64,000 nucleotides of DNA from Ideonella_A sakaiensis_A (GTDB lineage Bacteria > Pseudomonadota > Gammaproteobacteria > Burkholderiales > Burkholderiaceae_C): NCBI RefSeq assembly GCF_048320135.1, contig NZ_CP182947.1, positions 5,146,001-5,210,000 on the forward strand. Direction: 5' to 3'. The first letter of the stretch is position 1; each line of letters opens with the position of its first letter. The notes beneath the pieces were generated by a model. It was given only the letters and a program-made list of their open reading frames with translations. It had not been told where the DNA came from and ran no database searches. Made by a program: the position numbers and the translations under genes. Below, piece after piece: positions 33,676 to 42,709 of the stretch.

Positions 33676-34712
33676 CTGCCGAATTGGGACGAATCGAAGA
33701 CCTGCCGGCCGACTATGTCGACGAGTTGCGGTCGCGCAACCTGGTGCCGTTGTGGCCGAGCCTGCGCGCGCTGCTGCCGCCGGCCAGGCCGAAGGTCAAT
33801 ACGCAGGCGACGCACTGGCCGTATGCGGCAATCCGGCCGCTGCTGATGCGCGCCGGCGAGCTGACGCCGATCGAGAAGGCCGAACGGCGCGTGCTGGTGC
33901 TGGCCAATCCGGGCCACGGCCTCGACAAGATGCAGGCCAGCGCGGCGATGTACCTGGGCATGCAGTTGCTGCTGCCGGGCGAATGGGCGCCGTCGCACCG
34001 CCATACGCCGAATGCGGTGCGCATGGTCGTCGAAGGCGAGGGCGCCTGGTCGACCGTCGACGGCGAGAAGTGCGTGATGAAACGCGGCGACCTGATCCTG
34101 ACGCCGACCGGCCTGTGGCACGAACATGGCCACGACGGCGACGAACCGGTGGTCTGGCTCGATGTGCTCGATCTGCCGCTGGTCTACTACATGGAGGCGA
34201 GTTACCACGTCGACGGTGGCCGCCAGCAGGTCAGGCCGGCACATGGCGAACGGGCCTATGCGCGCGGCGGCCTCGTGCCGACGCCGGTCTTCGAGCGCTC
34301 GCGCAAGGCCTATCCGATGCTGCGTTATCCGTGGGCCGATGCGCGCGCGGCACTGCAATCGCTGGCCGACGACCAACCCGAACTAGAGGCGGTGCAGATC
34401 ACCTATGCCAACCCGGAGACCGGCGCGCCCTGCGAAAACATCCTCGGCTTCTATGCGCTGATGCTGCGTCCCGGCCAGAGCCTGCAGCTGCCGGTGCGTT
34501 CGCCGGCGATGGTGTTCCACCTGATCGAAGGTGCGGCCGAGCTGCAGAACGAAGGCCAGACCTTCACGCTGGCCGAGGCCGATACCTGCTGCGCGCCGGG
34601 CTACTCGGCGGTGGGCCTGCGCAACCGCTCGAGCTCCGAACCCGCCTTCCTGTTCATCGCCGACGAAACGCCGCTGCACCAGAAGCTCGGCGTCTTCGAA
34701 ATCCGCAACTGA
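33672..34712 (+). CDS. gentisate 1,2-dioxygenase
   Basis: 346-residue bicupin that opens gentisate between C1 and C2 to maleylpyruvate using Fe(II). The N-terminal cupin shows the metal ligands in PGEWAPSHRHTPNAVRMVVEGEGAW and GDLILTPTGLWHEHGHDG. The second cupin (LQLPVRSPAMVFHLIEGAAEL) has lost the His pair, as usual. The start at 33672 overlaps the hydroxylase stop, and 17 bases separate it from the hydrolase gene. Confidence 0.93.
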   Translation: MTAELGRIEDLPADYVDELRSRNLVPLWPSLRALLPPARPKVNTQATHWPYAAIRPLLMRAGELTPIEKAERRVLVLANPGHGLDKMQASAAMYLGMQLLLPGEWAPSHRHTPNAVRMVVEGEGAWSTVDGEKCVMKRGDLILTPTGLWHEHGHDGDEPVVWLDVLDLPLVYYMEASYHVDGGRQQVRPAHGERAYARGGLVPTPVFERSRKAYPMLRYPWADARAALQSLADDQPELEAVQITYANPETGAPCENILGFYALMLRPGQSLQLPVRSPAMVFHLIEGAAELQNEGQTFTLAEADTCCAPGYSAVGLRNRSSSEPAFLFIADETPLHQKLGVFEIRN

Positions 34713-34729
34713 CCTCTCACGGAAACAAC

Positions 34730-35437
34730 ATGACCCAGCCGAGCTATATCTGGAACCCGCCGCCGCCGCCTTCATTGCCGATCCGCGGCAGGACCGAACG
34801 GCTGCCGATCAACCGCATCTTCTGCGTCGGCCGCAACTACCACGCCCACGCGGTCGAGATGGGCCGGCCGGTCGACAAGGCGAAGGAGCGGCCGTTTTAT
34901 TTCACGAAGTCGCCGCAGTCGCTGGTGCAGTCGGGCGCCACGGTGGCCTATCCGCCGCAGACCGACAACTACCATTTCGAGATGGAGCTGGTGCTGGTCG
35001 TCGGCAAGCCGGGGTTTCGCGTCAAGGCCGAGGATGCTCACGACATCATCTACGGTTATGCCTGCGGCCTCGACATGACGCGGCGCGACCTGCAACTGGT
35101 CGCCCGCGACAAGGGCCGGCCGTGGGACCTCGGCAAGGACATCGAGGACGGTTCGGTCGTCTCGGAGATCGTCGAGATGCCCGGCCATGTGATCAGCAGC
35201 GGCGAGATCGCGTTGACGGTCAATGGCGAGCCGCGCCAGAAATCCGATATCGACAAGCTGATCTGGGATATCCGCGAGCAGATCGCCGACCTGTCGCTGT
35301 TTTATCACCTGCAACCGGGCGACCTGATCTTTACCGGAACGCCCGAAGGTGTCGGCCCGGTGGTCGCGGGCGACCGCATTGCCGGGCATGTTGCCGGCGT
35401 CGGCGAGATTTCGCTGCAGATCGGTCCGGCCGAATAG
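34730..35437 (+). CDS. fumarylpyruvate hydrolase, FAH family
   Basis: 235 residues. Splits fumarylpyruvate into fumarate and pyruvate in the gentisate route. INRIFCVGRNYHAHAVEMG begins the catalytic domain; metal ligands are in NYHFEMELVLVVGKPG (Glu pair), followed by YACGLDMTRRDLQ, KGRPWDLGKD and the TGTPEGVGPV loop. It closes the catabolic part of the operon. No maleylpyruvate isomerase gene lies between the dioxygenase and this gene. Confidence 0.9.
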   Translation: MTQPSYIWNPPPPPSLPIRGRTERLPINRIFCVGRNYHAHAVEMGRPVDKAKERPFYFTKSPQSLVQSGATVAYPPQTDNYHFEMELVLVVGKPGFRVKAEDAHDIIYGYACGLDMTRRDLQLVARDKGRPWDLGKDIEDGSVVSEIVEMPGHVISSGEIALTVNGEPRQKSDIDKLIWDIREQIADLSLFYHLQPGDLIFTGTPEGVGPVVAGDRIAGHVAGVGEISLQIGPAE

Positions 35438-35623
35438 CCCAGGCCGCGGGCCGGCGCGCCGGCCCGAAGTTTCAGGTCAAGTCATGCCGTTGCGCGATAG
35501 CTGTTATCCGCCGCAGACATTGCCGGACCGTCGTCAGAAACCAACAATCACCCCGCGAGGGCGCCCGGGCCCGGCCTGCACCTGCCCGTTTCGCACCGCA
35601 TCGAATCCACCAAGGAGACCAGC

Positions 35624-36652
35624 ATGAAATACCGCGTCAAGACCCTGCTCGCCACCGCTGTGTTCGCCGTGTCGCTGCCCGCCGCGATGGCCGCGGATGT
35701 CACGCTGCGTTTTCACCAGTTCCTGCCGCCGCAGGCCAATGTGCCGAAGCTTGCGATCGAGCCGTGGGCAAAAAAGATCGAGAAGGAAAGCGGCGGGCGC
35801 ATCAAGGTGCAGCTGTTTCCGAGCATGCAGCTCGGCGGCAAGCCGCCCGAATTGTTCGACCAGGCCAAGGACGGTGTTGCCGACGTGATCTGGACCGTGC
35901 TCGGCTATACGCCGGGGCGCTTCCCGAAGAGCGAGGTATTCGAGCTGCCGTTCATGATCGGCGGCGGTGAGTCGGGCTCGCGCGCCTTCCAGGCCTTCGT
36001 CGAGAAAAATGCGATGGACGAATTCAAGGACGTCAAGCTGATCGCCGTCCACACCCATGGCCCCGGGCTGTTTCACAGCAAGTCGCCGATCACGAAGCTG
36101 GAGGATCTGAAGGGCATGAAGGTGCGCGGCGGCTCGCGGGTTGTCAACATCATGCTCGAGCAGCTCGGCGCGACGCCGGTCGGCCTGCCGGTACCGGCGG
36201 TCGGCGAGGCCTTGTCGAAAGGCGTCATCGAGGCGACGACGATCCCGTGGGAAGTCGTGCCGGCGCTGAAGGTCGAGCAGATCGTGAAGAACCACACCAC
36301 CTTCGCCGGCGACAAGGGCTTGTATACGCAGACCTTCGCGGTTGCGATGAACAAGGGCGCCTACGACCGGTTGCCGGCCGACCTGAAGAAGGTGATCGAT
36401 GCGAACACTGGCATCGAGACCGCCGCCTTGTTCGGCCGCGCGATGGACGCCGGCGACGTCACCGGCAAGGCTGCAGCGCAAAAAGCCGGCAACAATATCG
36501 TCGCGCTCGATGCGGCAGAGACCCAGCGCTGGGCTCGCACCGCTGCCGGCGTGCGGGCGGTATGGTTCCAGCAGGTCGGCGAGAAGGGCATCGACGGCCC
36601 GAAGCTGGCAGCCGAAGCCACCGAACTGATCAACAAGTACCAGAAAAAATAA
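35624..36652 (+). CDS. dctP: TRAP transporter substrate-binding protein, DctP type
   Basis: 342 residues with a signal peptide (MKYRVKTLLATAVFAVSLPAAMAAD). The mature region has TRAP-SBP features: HQFLPPQANVPKLAIEPWAKKIEKESGGRIKV, LPFMIGG, and GMKVRGGSRVVNIMLEQLGATPV holding the Arg that clamps a carboxylate. AAGGAG lies eight bases before the ATG. Placed 186 bases after fumarylpyruvate hydrolase, it probably captures 3-hydroxybenzoate or a related aromatic acid. The preceding gap holds no gene. Confidence 0.9.
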   Translation: MKYRVKTLLATAVFAVSLPAAMAADVTLRFHQFLPPQANVPKLAIEPWAKKIEKESGGRIKVQLFPSMQLGGKPPELFDQAKDGVADVIWTVLGYTPGRFPKSEVFELPFMIGGGESGSRAFQAFVEKNAMDEFKDVKLIAVHTHGPGLFHSKSPITKLEDLKGMKVRGGSRVVNIMLEQLGATPVGLPVPAVGEALSKGVIEATTIPWEVVPALKVEQIVKNHTTFAGDKGLYTQTFAVAMNKGAYDRLPADLKKVIDANTGIETAALFGRAMDAGDVTGKAAAQKAGNNIVALDAAETQRWARTAAGVRAVWFQQVGEKGIDGPKLAAEATELINKYQKK

Positions 36653-36678
36653 GTCGCAGCAGCGAAGAGGCGGTCGGC

Positions 36679-37197
36679 ATGAATACGTTCATCTACAGGA
36701 CCAGCCAGGCCCTGGCCTGGTTCGGTGGTGCGGTACTCACCGCGATGGCGGTCTTGAGTGTCGCCAGCATCATCGGCCGGGCCTTCAGCGGTTTCGGGCT
36801 CGGGCCGGTGCCGGGCGACTTCGAGCTTGTCGAGGCCGGCACCGCGATCGCGGTGTTCTGCTTCATGCCGTGGGCGCACCTCAGGCGCGGCCATGCGATG
36901 GTCGACCTGTTCTGGAAGGTCTATCCGCCGGCACTGCAACGTGTCTTCCTGATCCTTGCCGACGCGCTGATGCTGGTGATCTGGGTACTGCTGATCTGGC
37001 GCATGGGCATCTCGACGATGGACTACCGTGAAAACGCCGAGGTCAGCTTCATCCTGCAGATGCCGGTCTGGTGGGCCTATGCGGTGTCGATGGTGCCGGG
37101 CGTATTCGGCTGCATCGTCTATGCATGGCGGCTGCTCGAGGACTTCGGCATCGGCCAGCCGCCGGCCGGCTTCGTGATGGCCCAGGGAGAGCACTGA
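36679..37197 (+). CDS. dctQ: TRAP transporter small permease, DctQ type
   Basis: 172 residues with four hydrophobic segments, the first from ALAWFGGAVLTAMAVLSVASIIG. Family features include DFELVEAGTAIAVFCFMPWAHLRRGHAMVDLF. It forms the membrane complex with the DctM-type subunit, whose start overlaps its stop by one base (TGATG). It begins 26 bases after the binding-protein gene. Confidence 0.9.
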   Translation: MNTFIYRTSQALAWFGGAVLTAMAVLSVASIIGRAFSGFGLGPVPGDFELVEAGTAIAVFCFMPWAHLRRGHAMVDLFWKVYPPALQRVFLILADALMLVIWVLLIWRMGISTMDYRENAEVSFILQMPVWWAYAVSMVPGVFGCIVYAWRLLEDFGIGQPPAGFVMAQGEH

Positions 37198-38513
37198 TGG
37201 ACGCGCTGCAACTGGCGGCCTGGTCGTTCCCGGTGCTGCTCGCGCTGATCTTCATCCGCATTCCGATCGGCCTGTCGATGCTGGTGCTCGGCCTGCTCGG
37301 CTCGTGGTACGTCTACGGCAATGCAATGCCGCTGCTGAACCAGATGAAGACGATGGCCTATGGCAGCTTCTCGAACGGCTCGCTGTCGGTGGTGCCGCTG
37401 TTCCTGCTGATGGGGCAGTTCGCAACACTCGGCGGCATGTCCAGCGCGCTGTTCAAGGCCGCCGAGGCCTTTCTCGGCCACCGCAAGGGCGGTGTCGGCA
37501 TGGCGGCGATCGGCGCCTGCGCCGGCTTCGGCTCGATCTGCGGTTCGTCGATGGCGACCGCCGCGACGATGGGCCAGGTCGCGCTGCCCGAATTGAAGCG
37601 GGCCGGTTATGCCGGCAGCCTGGCCAGCGGTGCACTGGCGGCCGGCGGCACGCTCGGCATCCTGATCCCGCCGTCGATCGTGCTGGTGATCTACGCGATC
37701 CTCGCCGAACAGAATATCGCGAAGATGTTTGCCGCGGCCTTCATCCCCGGCATCCTCGCCGCACTCGGCTACATGGCGGTGATCTGGATCCGCGTGCACC
37801 TGAACCCGAAACTCGCCGGCCAGCTCGATCCGATGCCGTGGCCCGAGCGCTGGCAGGCGCTGGGCGCGGTCTGGCCGGTGCTGCTGATCTTCGTGATCGT
37901 GATCGGCGGCATCTATACCGGCATCTTCACGCCGACCGAAGGTGCGGCGGTCGGTGCGGTGTGCACCGGTCTGCTGGCCTGGCAGCGCGGTGGCCTGAGC
38001 GGCCCGAAGTTGCGCGAGGCCTTCGAGGCGACCGCCAACGGCACCGCGATGGTGTTCATGATCGTGCTCGGAGCCGCGGCCTACAACACCTTTCTCGCGC
38101 TGTCGCAGCTGCCGCAGGAGCTCGCCGGCTGGGTCGGCGAGCAGGGCTTCGGGCCCTATACGGTGCTGACCGGCATCCTGCTGTTTTATCTGATCTTCGG
38201 CTGCGTGATGGATTCGCTGTCGATGATCCTGCTGACGATCCCGATCTTTTTCCCGATGTTCGTCGGCCTCGATTTCGGCCTGCCGCCCGAGGACGCCGCG
38301 ATCTGGTTCGGCGTGCTGGTGCTGATCGTCGTCGAGGTCGGATTGATCACGCCACCGGTCGGGATGAACCTGTTCGTGATCCAGTCGATGGCGCCCGGTG
38401 TGACGATCCGCGATACCTACCGCGGCGTGCTGCCGTTTGTCGCCAGCGACCTGCTGCGTGTCGTCGTGCTGGTGCTGTTCCCGAGCATCACGCTGTTCGT
38501 GCTGCGCTTCTAG
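37197..38513 (+). CDS. dctM: TRAP transporter large permease, DctM type
   Basis: 438 residues, about twelve hydrophobic segments, elevator-type transport subunit driven by a sodium gradient. Recognisable stretches are SVVPLFLLMGQFATLGGMSSALF, GSSMATAATMGQVALPELKRAGY, GTLGILIPPSIVLVIYAI and VVEVGLITPPVGMNLFVIQSMA. It closes the DctPQM set and probably the 3-hydroxybenzoate operon. Its stop overlaps the end of the convergent XdhC-like gene by four bases. Confidence 0.93.
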   Translation: MDALQLAAWSFPVLLALIFIRIPIGLSMLVLGLLGSWYVYGNAMPLLNQMKTMAYGSFSNGSLSVVPLFLLMGQFATLGGMSSALFKAAEAFLGHRKGGVGMAAIGACAGFGSICGSSMATAATMGQVALPELKRAGYAGSLASGALAAGGTLGILIPPSIVLVIYAILAEQNIAKMFAAAFIPGILAALGYMAVIWIRVHLNPKLAGQLDPMPWPERWQALGAVWPVLLIFVIVIGGIYTGIFTPTEGAAVGAVCTGLLAWQRGGLSGPKLREAFEATANGTAMVFMIVLGAAAYNTFLALSQLPQELAGWVGEQGFGPYTVLTGILLFYLIFGCVMDSLSMILLTIPIFFPMFVGLDFGLPPEDAAIWFGVLVLIVVEVGLITPPVGMNLFVIQSMAPGVTIRDTYRGVLPFVASDLLRVVVLVLFPSITLFVLRF

Positions 38514-39544
38514 CGCGGCGCGGCAGCGCTGCCTTCCAGTGCGTCCTTGGCTGCGCCGACCGGCTCCGGCGCGCGTAATGCGACGCCATTTTTCACCGCC
38601 AGCAGTTCGGCCATCACGCTGACCGCGATCTCCGGCGGCGTCTTGCTGCCGATGAAGAGGCCGATCGGACCGTGCAGCCGGCGCAGCGACTGTTCGGTGG
38701 CGCCGAAATGCTCGATCAGTCGCTGCCGCCGCGCCTGGTTGTTGCGCCGCGAGCCGATCGCGCCGATGTAGAACGCGTCCGAGCCCAGCGCCTCGAGCAA
38801 GGCCAGATCGTCGAGCTTCGGGTCGTGCGTCAGCGCGACCACCGCGCTGCGACGGTCCGGCGCGAAGCGCTGGACCATGTCGTCCGGCATCTCGTGGACG
38901 AGGTCGACGCCGGCGACAGACCAGCTGCCGCGGTATTCCTCGCGCGGATCGCAAACCGTGACCGCAAAGCCGTTGAACAGCGCCATCGTCGCGAGGTATT
39001 CGGCGAGCTGGCCGGCACCGATGATCAGCAGCCGGTAGCCGGGGCCGAAGCTGTTGACCATCACCTCGTGATCGAGCCTCAGCCCGGTGGGTCGCTCGCA
39101 GGCCCGCAGGCTGGCCGAACCGTCGGCCAGCCGCAGCGACCGCTCGACCAGCTGCCCCTGGTCGAGCTGGCCGAGCAACTCGCCGAGCCCGGCCGGGTCG
39201 GGGTCGAACTCGAGCAGCAATTCGAGCGTGCCGCCGCATGGCAGGCCGAAGCGATGCGCCTCGTCGGCGCTGACGCCGTAGCGGACGAGTTGCGGCGGAC
39301 CCGGCGCGATCGGCGCCGTTGCATCGGCGCCGGCGAGGCTGCTGAAGCGGTGCACCAGGTCGTCCTCGATGCAGCCGCCGGAAACCGAACCGACCAGCGA
39401 ACCGTTTTCGCACAAGGCCATCAACGAACCCACCGGCCGCGGCGACGAACCCCAGGTGCGCACGACGGTGGCCAGCAGGCCGTGTCGGCCGTCGGCACGC
39501 CACTGCTGCAGCGTGCGCAGAACGATCAGGTCGATGGCTTCCAT
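38510..39544 (-). CDS. XdhC/CoxI family protein
   Basis: 344 residues. Members insert or mature the molybdenum cofactor of xanthine dehydrogenase-type hydroxylases. The N-terminal domain has VVRTWGSSPRPVGSLMALCENGSLVGSVSGGCIEDDL, and the C-terminal Rossmann domain YRLLIIGAGQLAEYLA with IGAIGSRRNNQARRQRL. No molybdenum hydroxylase gene is next to it. It meets the TRAP operon tail to tail. Confidence 0.88.
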   Translation of the reverse strand: MEAIDLIVLRTLQQWRADGRHGLLATVVRTWGSSPRPVGSLMALCENGSLVGSVSGGCIEDDLVHRFSSLAGADATAPIAPGPPQLVRYGVSADEAHRFGLPCGGTLELLLEFDPDPAGLGELLGQLDQGQLVERSLRLADGSASLRACERPTGLRLDHEVMVNSFGPGYRLLIIGAGQLAEYLATMALFNGFAVTVCDPREEYRGSWSVAGVDLVHEMPDDMVQRFAPDRRSAVVALTHDPKLDDLALLEALGSDAFYIGAIGSRRNNQARRQRLIEHFGATEQSLRRLHGPIGLFIGSKTPPEIAVSVMAELLAVKNGVALRAPEPVGAAKDALEGSAAAPR

Positions 39545-39633
39545 CGGCGCATTCTCGCAGCGGCCGCGACGCGATCCGCGGCGGGTGGATGGAGTAGATT
39601 CGATTCCTTCACAGCCAGCCGACGGAGCATCCC

Positions 39634-39840
39634 ATGGACGAGGAAACCTTCAACATCAGCACCCGCAAATTCCTGAAGATGGTCGGCGTCAGTTCGCAGC
39701 GCGAAATCGAGCATGCGGTGGCCAAGGCAATTGCCGACGGCACGATCAAGGGCAACGAGAAACTGAATGCGACGATGCGGCTGGAGATTGGCGAGCTGAA
39801 GCTCGACGTCAAGTTCGACGGCGATATTGCGCTGCAGTGA
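39634..39840 (+). CDS. DUF6494 small protein
   Basis: 68 residues, MDEETFNISTRKFLKMVGVSSQREIEHAV then IADGTIKGNEKL and a short beta-like tail (MRLEIGELKLDVKFDG). It resembles DUF6494 proteins, conserved short proteins without known function. Not membrane-bound. Read away from the XdhC gene with 89 bases between them, convergent with the phosphatase gene. Confidence 0.75.
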   Translation: MDEETFNISTRKFLKMVGVSSQREIEHAVAKAIADGTIKGNEKLNATMRLEIGELKLDVKFDGDIALQ

Positions 39841-39858
39841 GCCGGCTGCGCCGACCCG

Positions 39859-40860
39859 TCAACGACCGCGGGGCTTGTCGTCGGCCGGTGGCTGCGCCAG
39901 ATCGGCCTTCCGGATGCGCACTGCCTTCGACACCGGCGCTGCGGCCGGTTGCGATGTCTCGGCCGGGCCGGCCAGCGATGCGGCGAGCGCCGATTCAGGC
40001 GTCGAATCACCGGAATGGGCCAGCGGCTTCGCCGCGTCGGCCGGCTCGATCTTGACGACTGCAGTGTGCGGCGCGAGCAGCGGCACCAGCTGGCCGTAGA
40101 TCTTCGGATTGCCGGCCACCACTTCGCGCTGGAACAGGTAGTCGGCCTCGCCGGTGAAATTGCCGATCAGCCCGCCGGCCTCGGTGATCATCAGCGAGCC
40201 GGCCGCGATGTCCCACGGGTGCAGGCCGGTCTCGAAGAAGCCGTCGTAATAACCGGCGGCGACATAACAGAGGTCGAGCGCGGCCGCGCCCGGACGGCGG
40301 ACGCCGGCGCAACGCTGCATCACCGCCTCGAACATCGCCAGATAACGCTGGAAATTGTCGCCCTTGCGGAACGGAAAGCCGGTGCCGATCAGCGATTCGG
40401 CGAGCCGGGTCCGCTTCGAGACGCGCAGCCGCTTGTCGTTCAGGTAGGCGCCACGGCCTTTCGATGCATAGAACAGATCGTTGCGCGACGGGTCGTAGAC
40501 CACCGCCTGCTGGATCTGGCCGCGGTAGCTCAGTGCGATCGACACCGCATACACCGGCAGCCCGTGGATGAAATTGGTCGTGCCGTCGAGCGGATCGATG
40601 ATCCACAGATAGTCGCTGTCACGGGCGCCGTGCTGGCGGCCCGATTCCTCGGCCAGGATGGCGTGGCCCGGATAGGCGCCGAGCAGTGTCTCGATGATTG
40701 CGCGCTCCGCCGCCTGATCGACCTCGGTGACGAAGTCGTTGGTCGCCTTGCTGGTGACCTTCAGCAGGTCGAGGTCCAGCGATGCGCGGTTGATCAGCGC
40801 CCCCGCCGTACGTGCCGCCTTGATGGCGATGTTGAGCATGGGATGGAGCGCTTGCGACAT
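39859..40860 (-). CDS. suhB: inositol monophosphatase family protein, SuhB-like
   Basis: Mg-dependent phosphatase, 333 residues. Metal-binding motifs are AILAEESGRQHG (Glu), WIIDPLDGTTNFIHGLP (the DPLDGTTNF signature) and HPWDIAAGSLMITEAGG. SuhB proteins also join rRNA antitermination complexes. The catalytic domain ends near residue 270; a further 55-60 residues rich in Ala, Pro and Ser, ending in a basic DDKPRGR, form an extension not found in the short E. coli protein. Confidence 0.9.
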   Translation of the reverse strand: MSQALHPMLNIAIKAARTAGALINRASLDLDLLKVTSKATNDFVTEVDQAAERAIIETLLGAYPGHAILAEESGRQHGARDSDYLWIIDPLDGTTNFIHGLPVYAVSIALSYRGQIQQAVVYDPSRNDLFYASKGRGAYLNDKRLRVSKRTRLAESLIGTGFPFRKGDNFQRYLAMFEAVMQRCAGVRRPGAAALDLCYVAAGYYDGFFETGLHPWDIAAGSLMITEAGGLIGNFTGEADYLFQREVVAGNPKIYGQLVPLLAPHTAVVKIEPADAAKPLAHSGDSTPESALAASLAGPAETSQPAAAPVSKAVRIRKADLAQPPADDKPRGR

Positions 40861-40954
40861 GGGGCAACCTGGGGGTGGAGATGCTGGCGGAAAAAAGAAC
40901 GGCAGCGACGGCGGCCGGTGAGGGCGGGGCGTCGCTGCGGATAATCCCTATTTT

Positions 40955-41719
40955 ATGACGCCAAGTTTTTCTGACGCCGAGCAACCGGTGATGCCCCCAG
41001 GCGGCGATACCCGCTTCATCCTTGTCGAGACCAGCCACCCGGGCAACGTCGGTGCGGCGGCGCGGGCAATGAAGGTGATGGGTTTTGCCGACCTGGTGCT
41101 GGTCGCGCCGCGCGACCCGCTGGTCGCGCAAAGTCCGCAGGCCGTTGCAATGGCGAGCGGCGCCACCGACGTGGTGCACAACGCCCGGGTCGTTGCCAGC
41201 CTCGACGAGGCAATCGACGGCATCGACTACCTCTGCGCAACGGCAATGACACCGCGCGATTTCGGCCCGCCGACCCACGCGCCGCGCGAGCTGCTGCCGC
41301 GCATCGCCGGCAGCGGGCATCGGGTCGGCTTCCTGTTCGGCTCGGAGCGTTTCGGCCTCGGCAACCACGATGTCTACCGCTGCCATGCCGCGCTCAGCAT
41401 CCCGACGCCGCCTGGATACGGCTCGCTGAACCTGGCGCAGGCGGTGCAGCTGATCGCCTACGACTGGCGCTGCGCGCTTGGCGCCTTCGACGTCTCGCCG
41501 CGCACCGCCGAGCCGCAGTATGCCGATGCGGCCGCGGTGCGCGGCCTGCTGGCGCATTGGCAGGCGACGCTGGAAAAAATCGGCTTTCTCGACCCGGCAG
41601 TCCCGCGCAAGCTGATGCCGCGCCTCAACCAGCTCGTCAACCGCGCCGAGTTGCGGGTCGAGGAAATCCACATCCTGCGCGGCATTGCGCGGGCCGTCGA
41701 CGAAGCCACAACGCGCTGA
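40955..41719 (+). CDS. trmJ: tRNA (cytidine/uridine-32-2'-O)-methyltransferase TrmJ
   Basis: 254-residue SPOUT methyltransferase using S-adenosylmethionine. Motif 1 is FILVETSHPGNVGAAARAMKVMGFADLVLV; motifs 2 and 3 with the trefoil knot are VGFLFGSERFGLGNHDVYRCHAALSIPTPPGYGSLNLAQAVQL in abbreviated form (FGSERFGLG and SLNLAQAVQL). The C-terminal helical part has LMPRLNQLVNRAEL. It lies next to cysE, a common neighbourhood. Confidence 0.92.
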   Translation: MTPSFSDAEQPVMPPGGDTRFILVETSHPGNVGAAARAMKVMGFADLVLVAPRDPLVAQSPQAVAMASGATDVVHNARVVASLDEAIDGIDYLCATAMTPRDFGPPTHAPRELLPRIAGSGHRVGFLFGSERFGLGNHDVYRCHAALSIPTPPGYGSLNLAQAVQLIAYDWRCALGAFDVSPRTAEPQYADAAAVRGLLAHWQATLEKIGFLDPAVPRKLMPRLNQLVNRAELRVEEIHILRGIARAVDEATTR

Positions 41720-41743
41720 CGGACCCTTCGCCGCGCACTGCAG

Positions 41744-41756
41744 GCTTGTAACAAGC
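41744..41756. promoter_or_regulatory. short palindrome upstream of cysE
   Basis: GCTTGTAACAAGC is a perfect 5+3+5 inverted repeat about 55 bases before cysE, in the 90-base gap after trmJ. It could be an operator or a coincidental palindrome; there is no second copy nearby. Confidence 0.3.
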
Positions 41757-41809
41757 GACATACACTGGCCACCGGCAATCGCTGCGCGCGGCCACGCGCA
41801 TCCAACAAC

Positions 41810-42589
41810 ATGTTCGAACGAATCAGAGAAGACATCGCCTGCATAGCAGAACGCGACCCGGCGGCACGTTCCGTCTGGGAGGTGCTGACCTGTTATCCCG
41901 GCCTGCATGCGCTGGTGATGCACCGCTGGGCGCATTTTTTCTGGCGCCGCCAGTGGTTCTGGCTCGGCCGCTTCACCTCGCACATCGCGCGGTTTCTGAC
42001 CGGCATCGAGATCCACCCCGGCGCGACGATCGGCCGGCGCGTCTTCATCGACCATGGCATGGGCGTCGTGATCGGCGAAACCGCCGAGATCGGCGACGAC
42101 TGCACGATCTACCAGGGCGTGACGCTGGGCGGCACTTCGCTGGCGAAAGGTGCAAAGCGCCATCCGACACTCGGCAAGGGCGTCATCATCGGCGCCAACG
42201 CGCAGGTGCTCGGCGGTTTTCTGGTCGGTGATGGCGCCCGCGTCGGCTCCAGCGCCGTCGTCGTCAAGCCAGTACCGGCCGGCGCCACCGCGCTCGGCAA
42301 TCCGGCGCGCGTGCTGCTCGCCGAGGTCGAAGCCAAACGCGAGGCCACTGCCGCGCGGATGGGTTTTTCGGCCTATGGCGTCACGCAGGGCGACGACCCG
42401 GTGGCACAGGCGATGAAGGGCCTGATCGACCATGCGTCGGGGCACGAGCACCAGATCGCGATGTTGTGGCAGGCGATCGAAAAACTGTCGGCACGCTCGC
42501 GCGAATTGCCGGGCCAGGACTGCGTGCCGGCCGATGCGCGCAAGACCGAATGTTTCGACGCCGAGAAGCTGAACCAGCTCGTCAAATGA
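41810..42589 (+). CDS. cysE: serine O-acetyltransferase
   Basis: Transfers acetyl from acetyl-CoA to serine, the first step of cysteine synthesis. At 259 residues it has a helical N-terminus (MFERIREDIACIAERDPAARSVWEVL) and a left-handed parallel beta-helix of hexapeptide repeats: IEIHPGATIGRRVFIDHGMGVVIGETAEIGDDCTIYQGVTLGG in abbreviated form, with the catalytic His in IDHGMG. An extended C-terminus of about 80 residues goes beyond the usual tail that binds cysteine synthase. Confidence 0.93.
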   Translation: MFERIREDIACIAERDPAARSVWEVLTCYPGLHALVMHRWAHFFWRRQWFWLGRFTSHIARFLTGIEIHPGATIGRRVFIDHGMGVVIGETAEIGDDCTIYQGVTLGGTSLAKGAKRHPTLGKGVIIGANAQVLGGFLVGDGARVGSSAVVVKPVPAGATALGNPARVLLAEVEAKREATAARMGFSAYGVTQGDDPVAQAMKGLIDHASGHEHQIAMLWQAIEKLSARSRELPGQDCVPADARKTECFDAEKLNQLVK

Positions 42590-42630
42590 GCCAGCAGGTG
42601 GCGGCCCGCTGCTGGACCGGCAGGGACTTT

Positions 42631-42705
42631 GTGGGAGGGGCTTCAGCCCCGATTTGTCAGCGCATCTCGAGGCCTCATCGGGGGAGGAAGCCCATCCCCT
42701 CCCGA
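42631..42705. repeat. REP-like palindromic repeat, copy 5 (degenerate right arm)
   Basis: The left arm is intact (GTGGGAGGGGCTTCAGCCCC). The right arm has diverged (CATCGGGGGAGGAAGCCC and CATCCCCTCCCG). It occupies the convergent gap between cysE and mogA, where a hairpin could serve as a bidirectional end signal. Confidence 0.75.
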
Positions 42706-42709
42706 CTCC

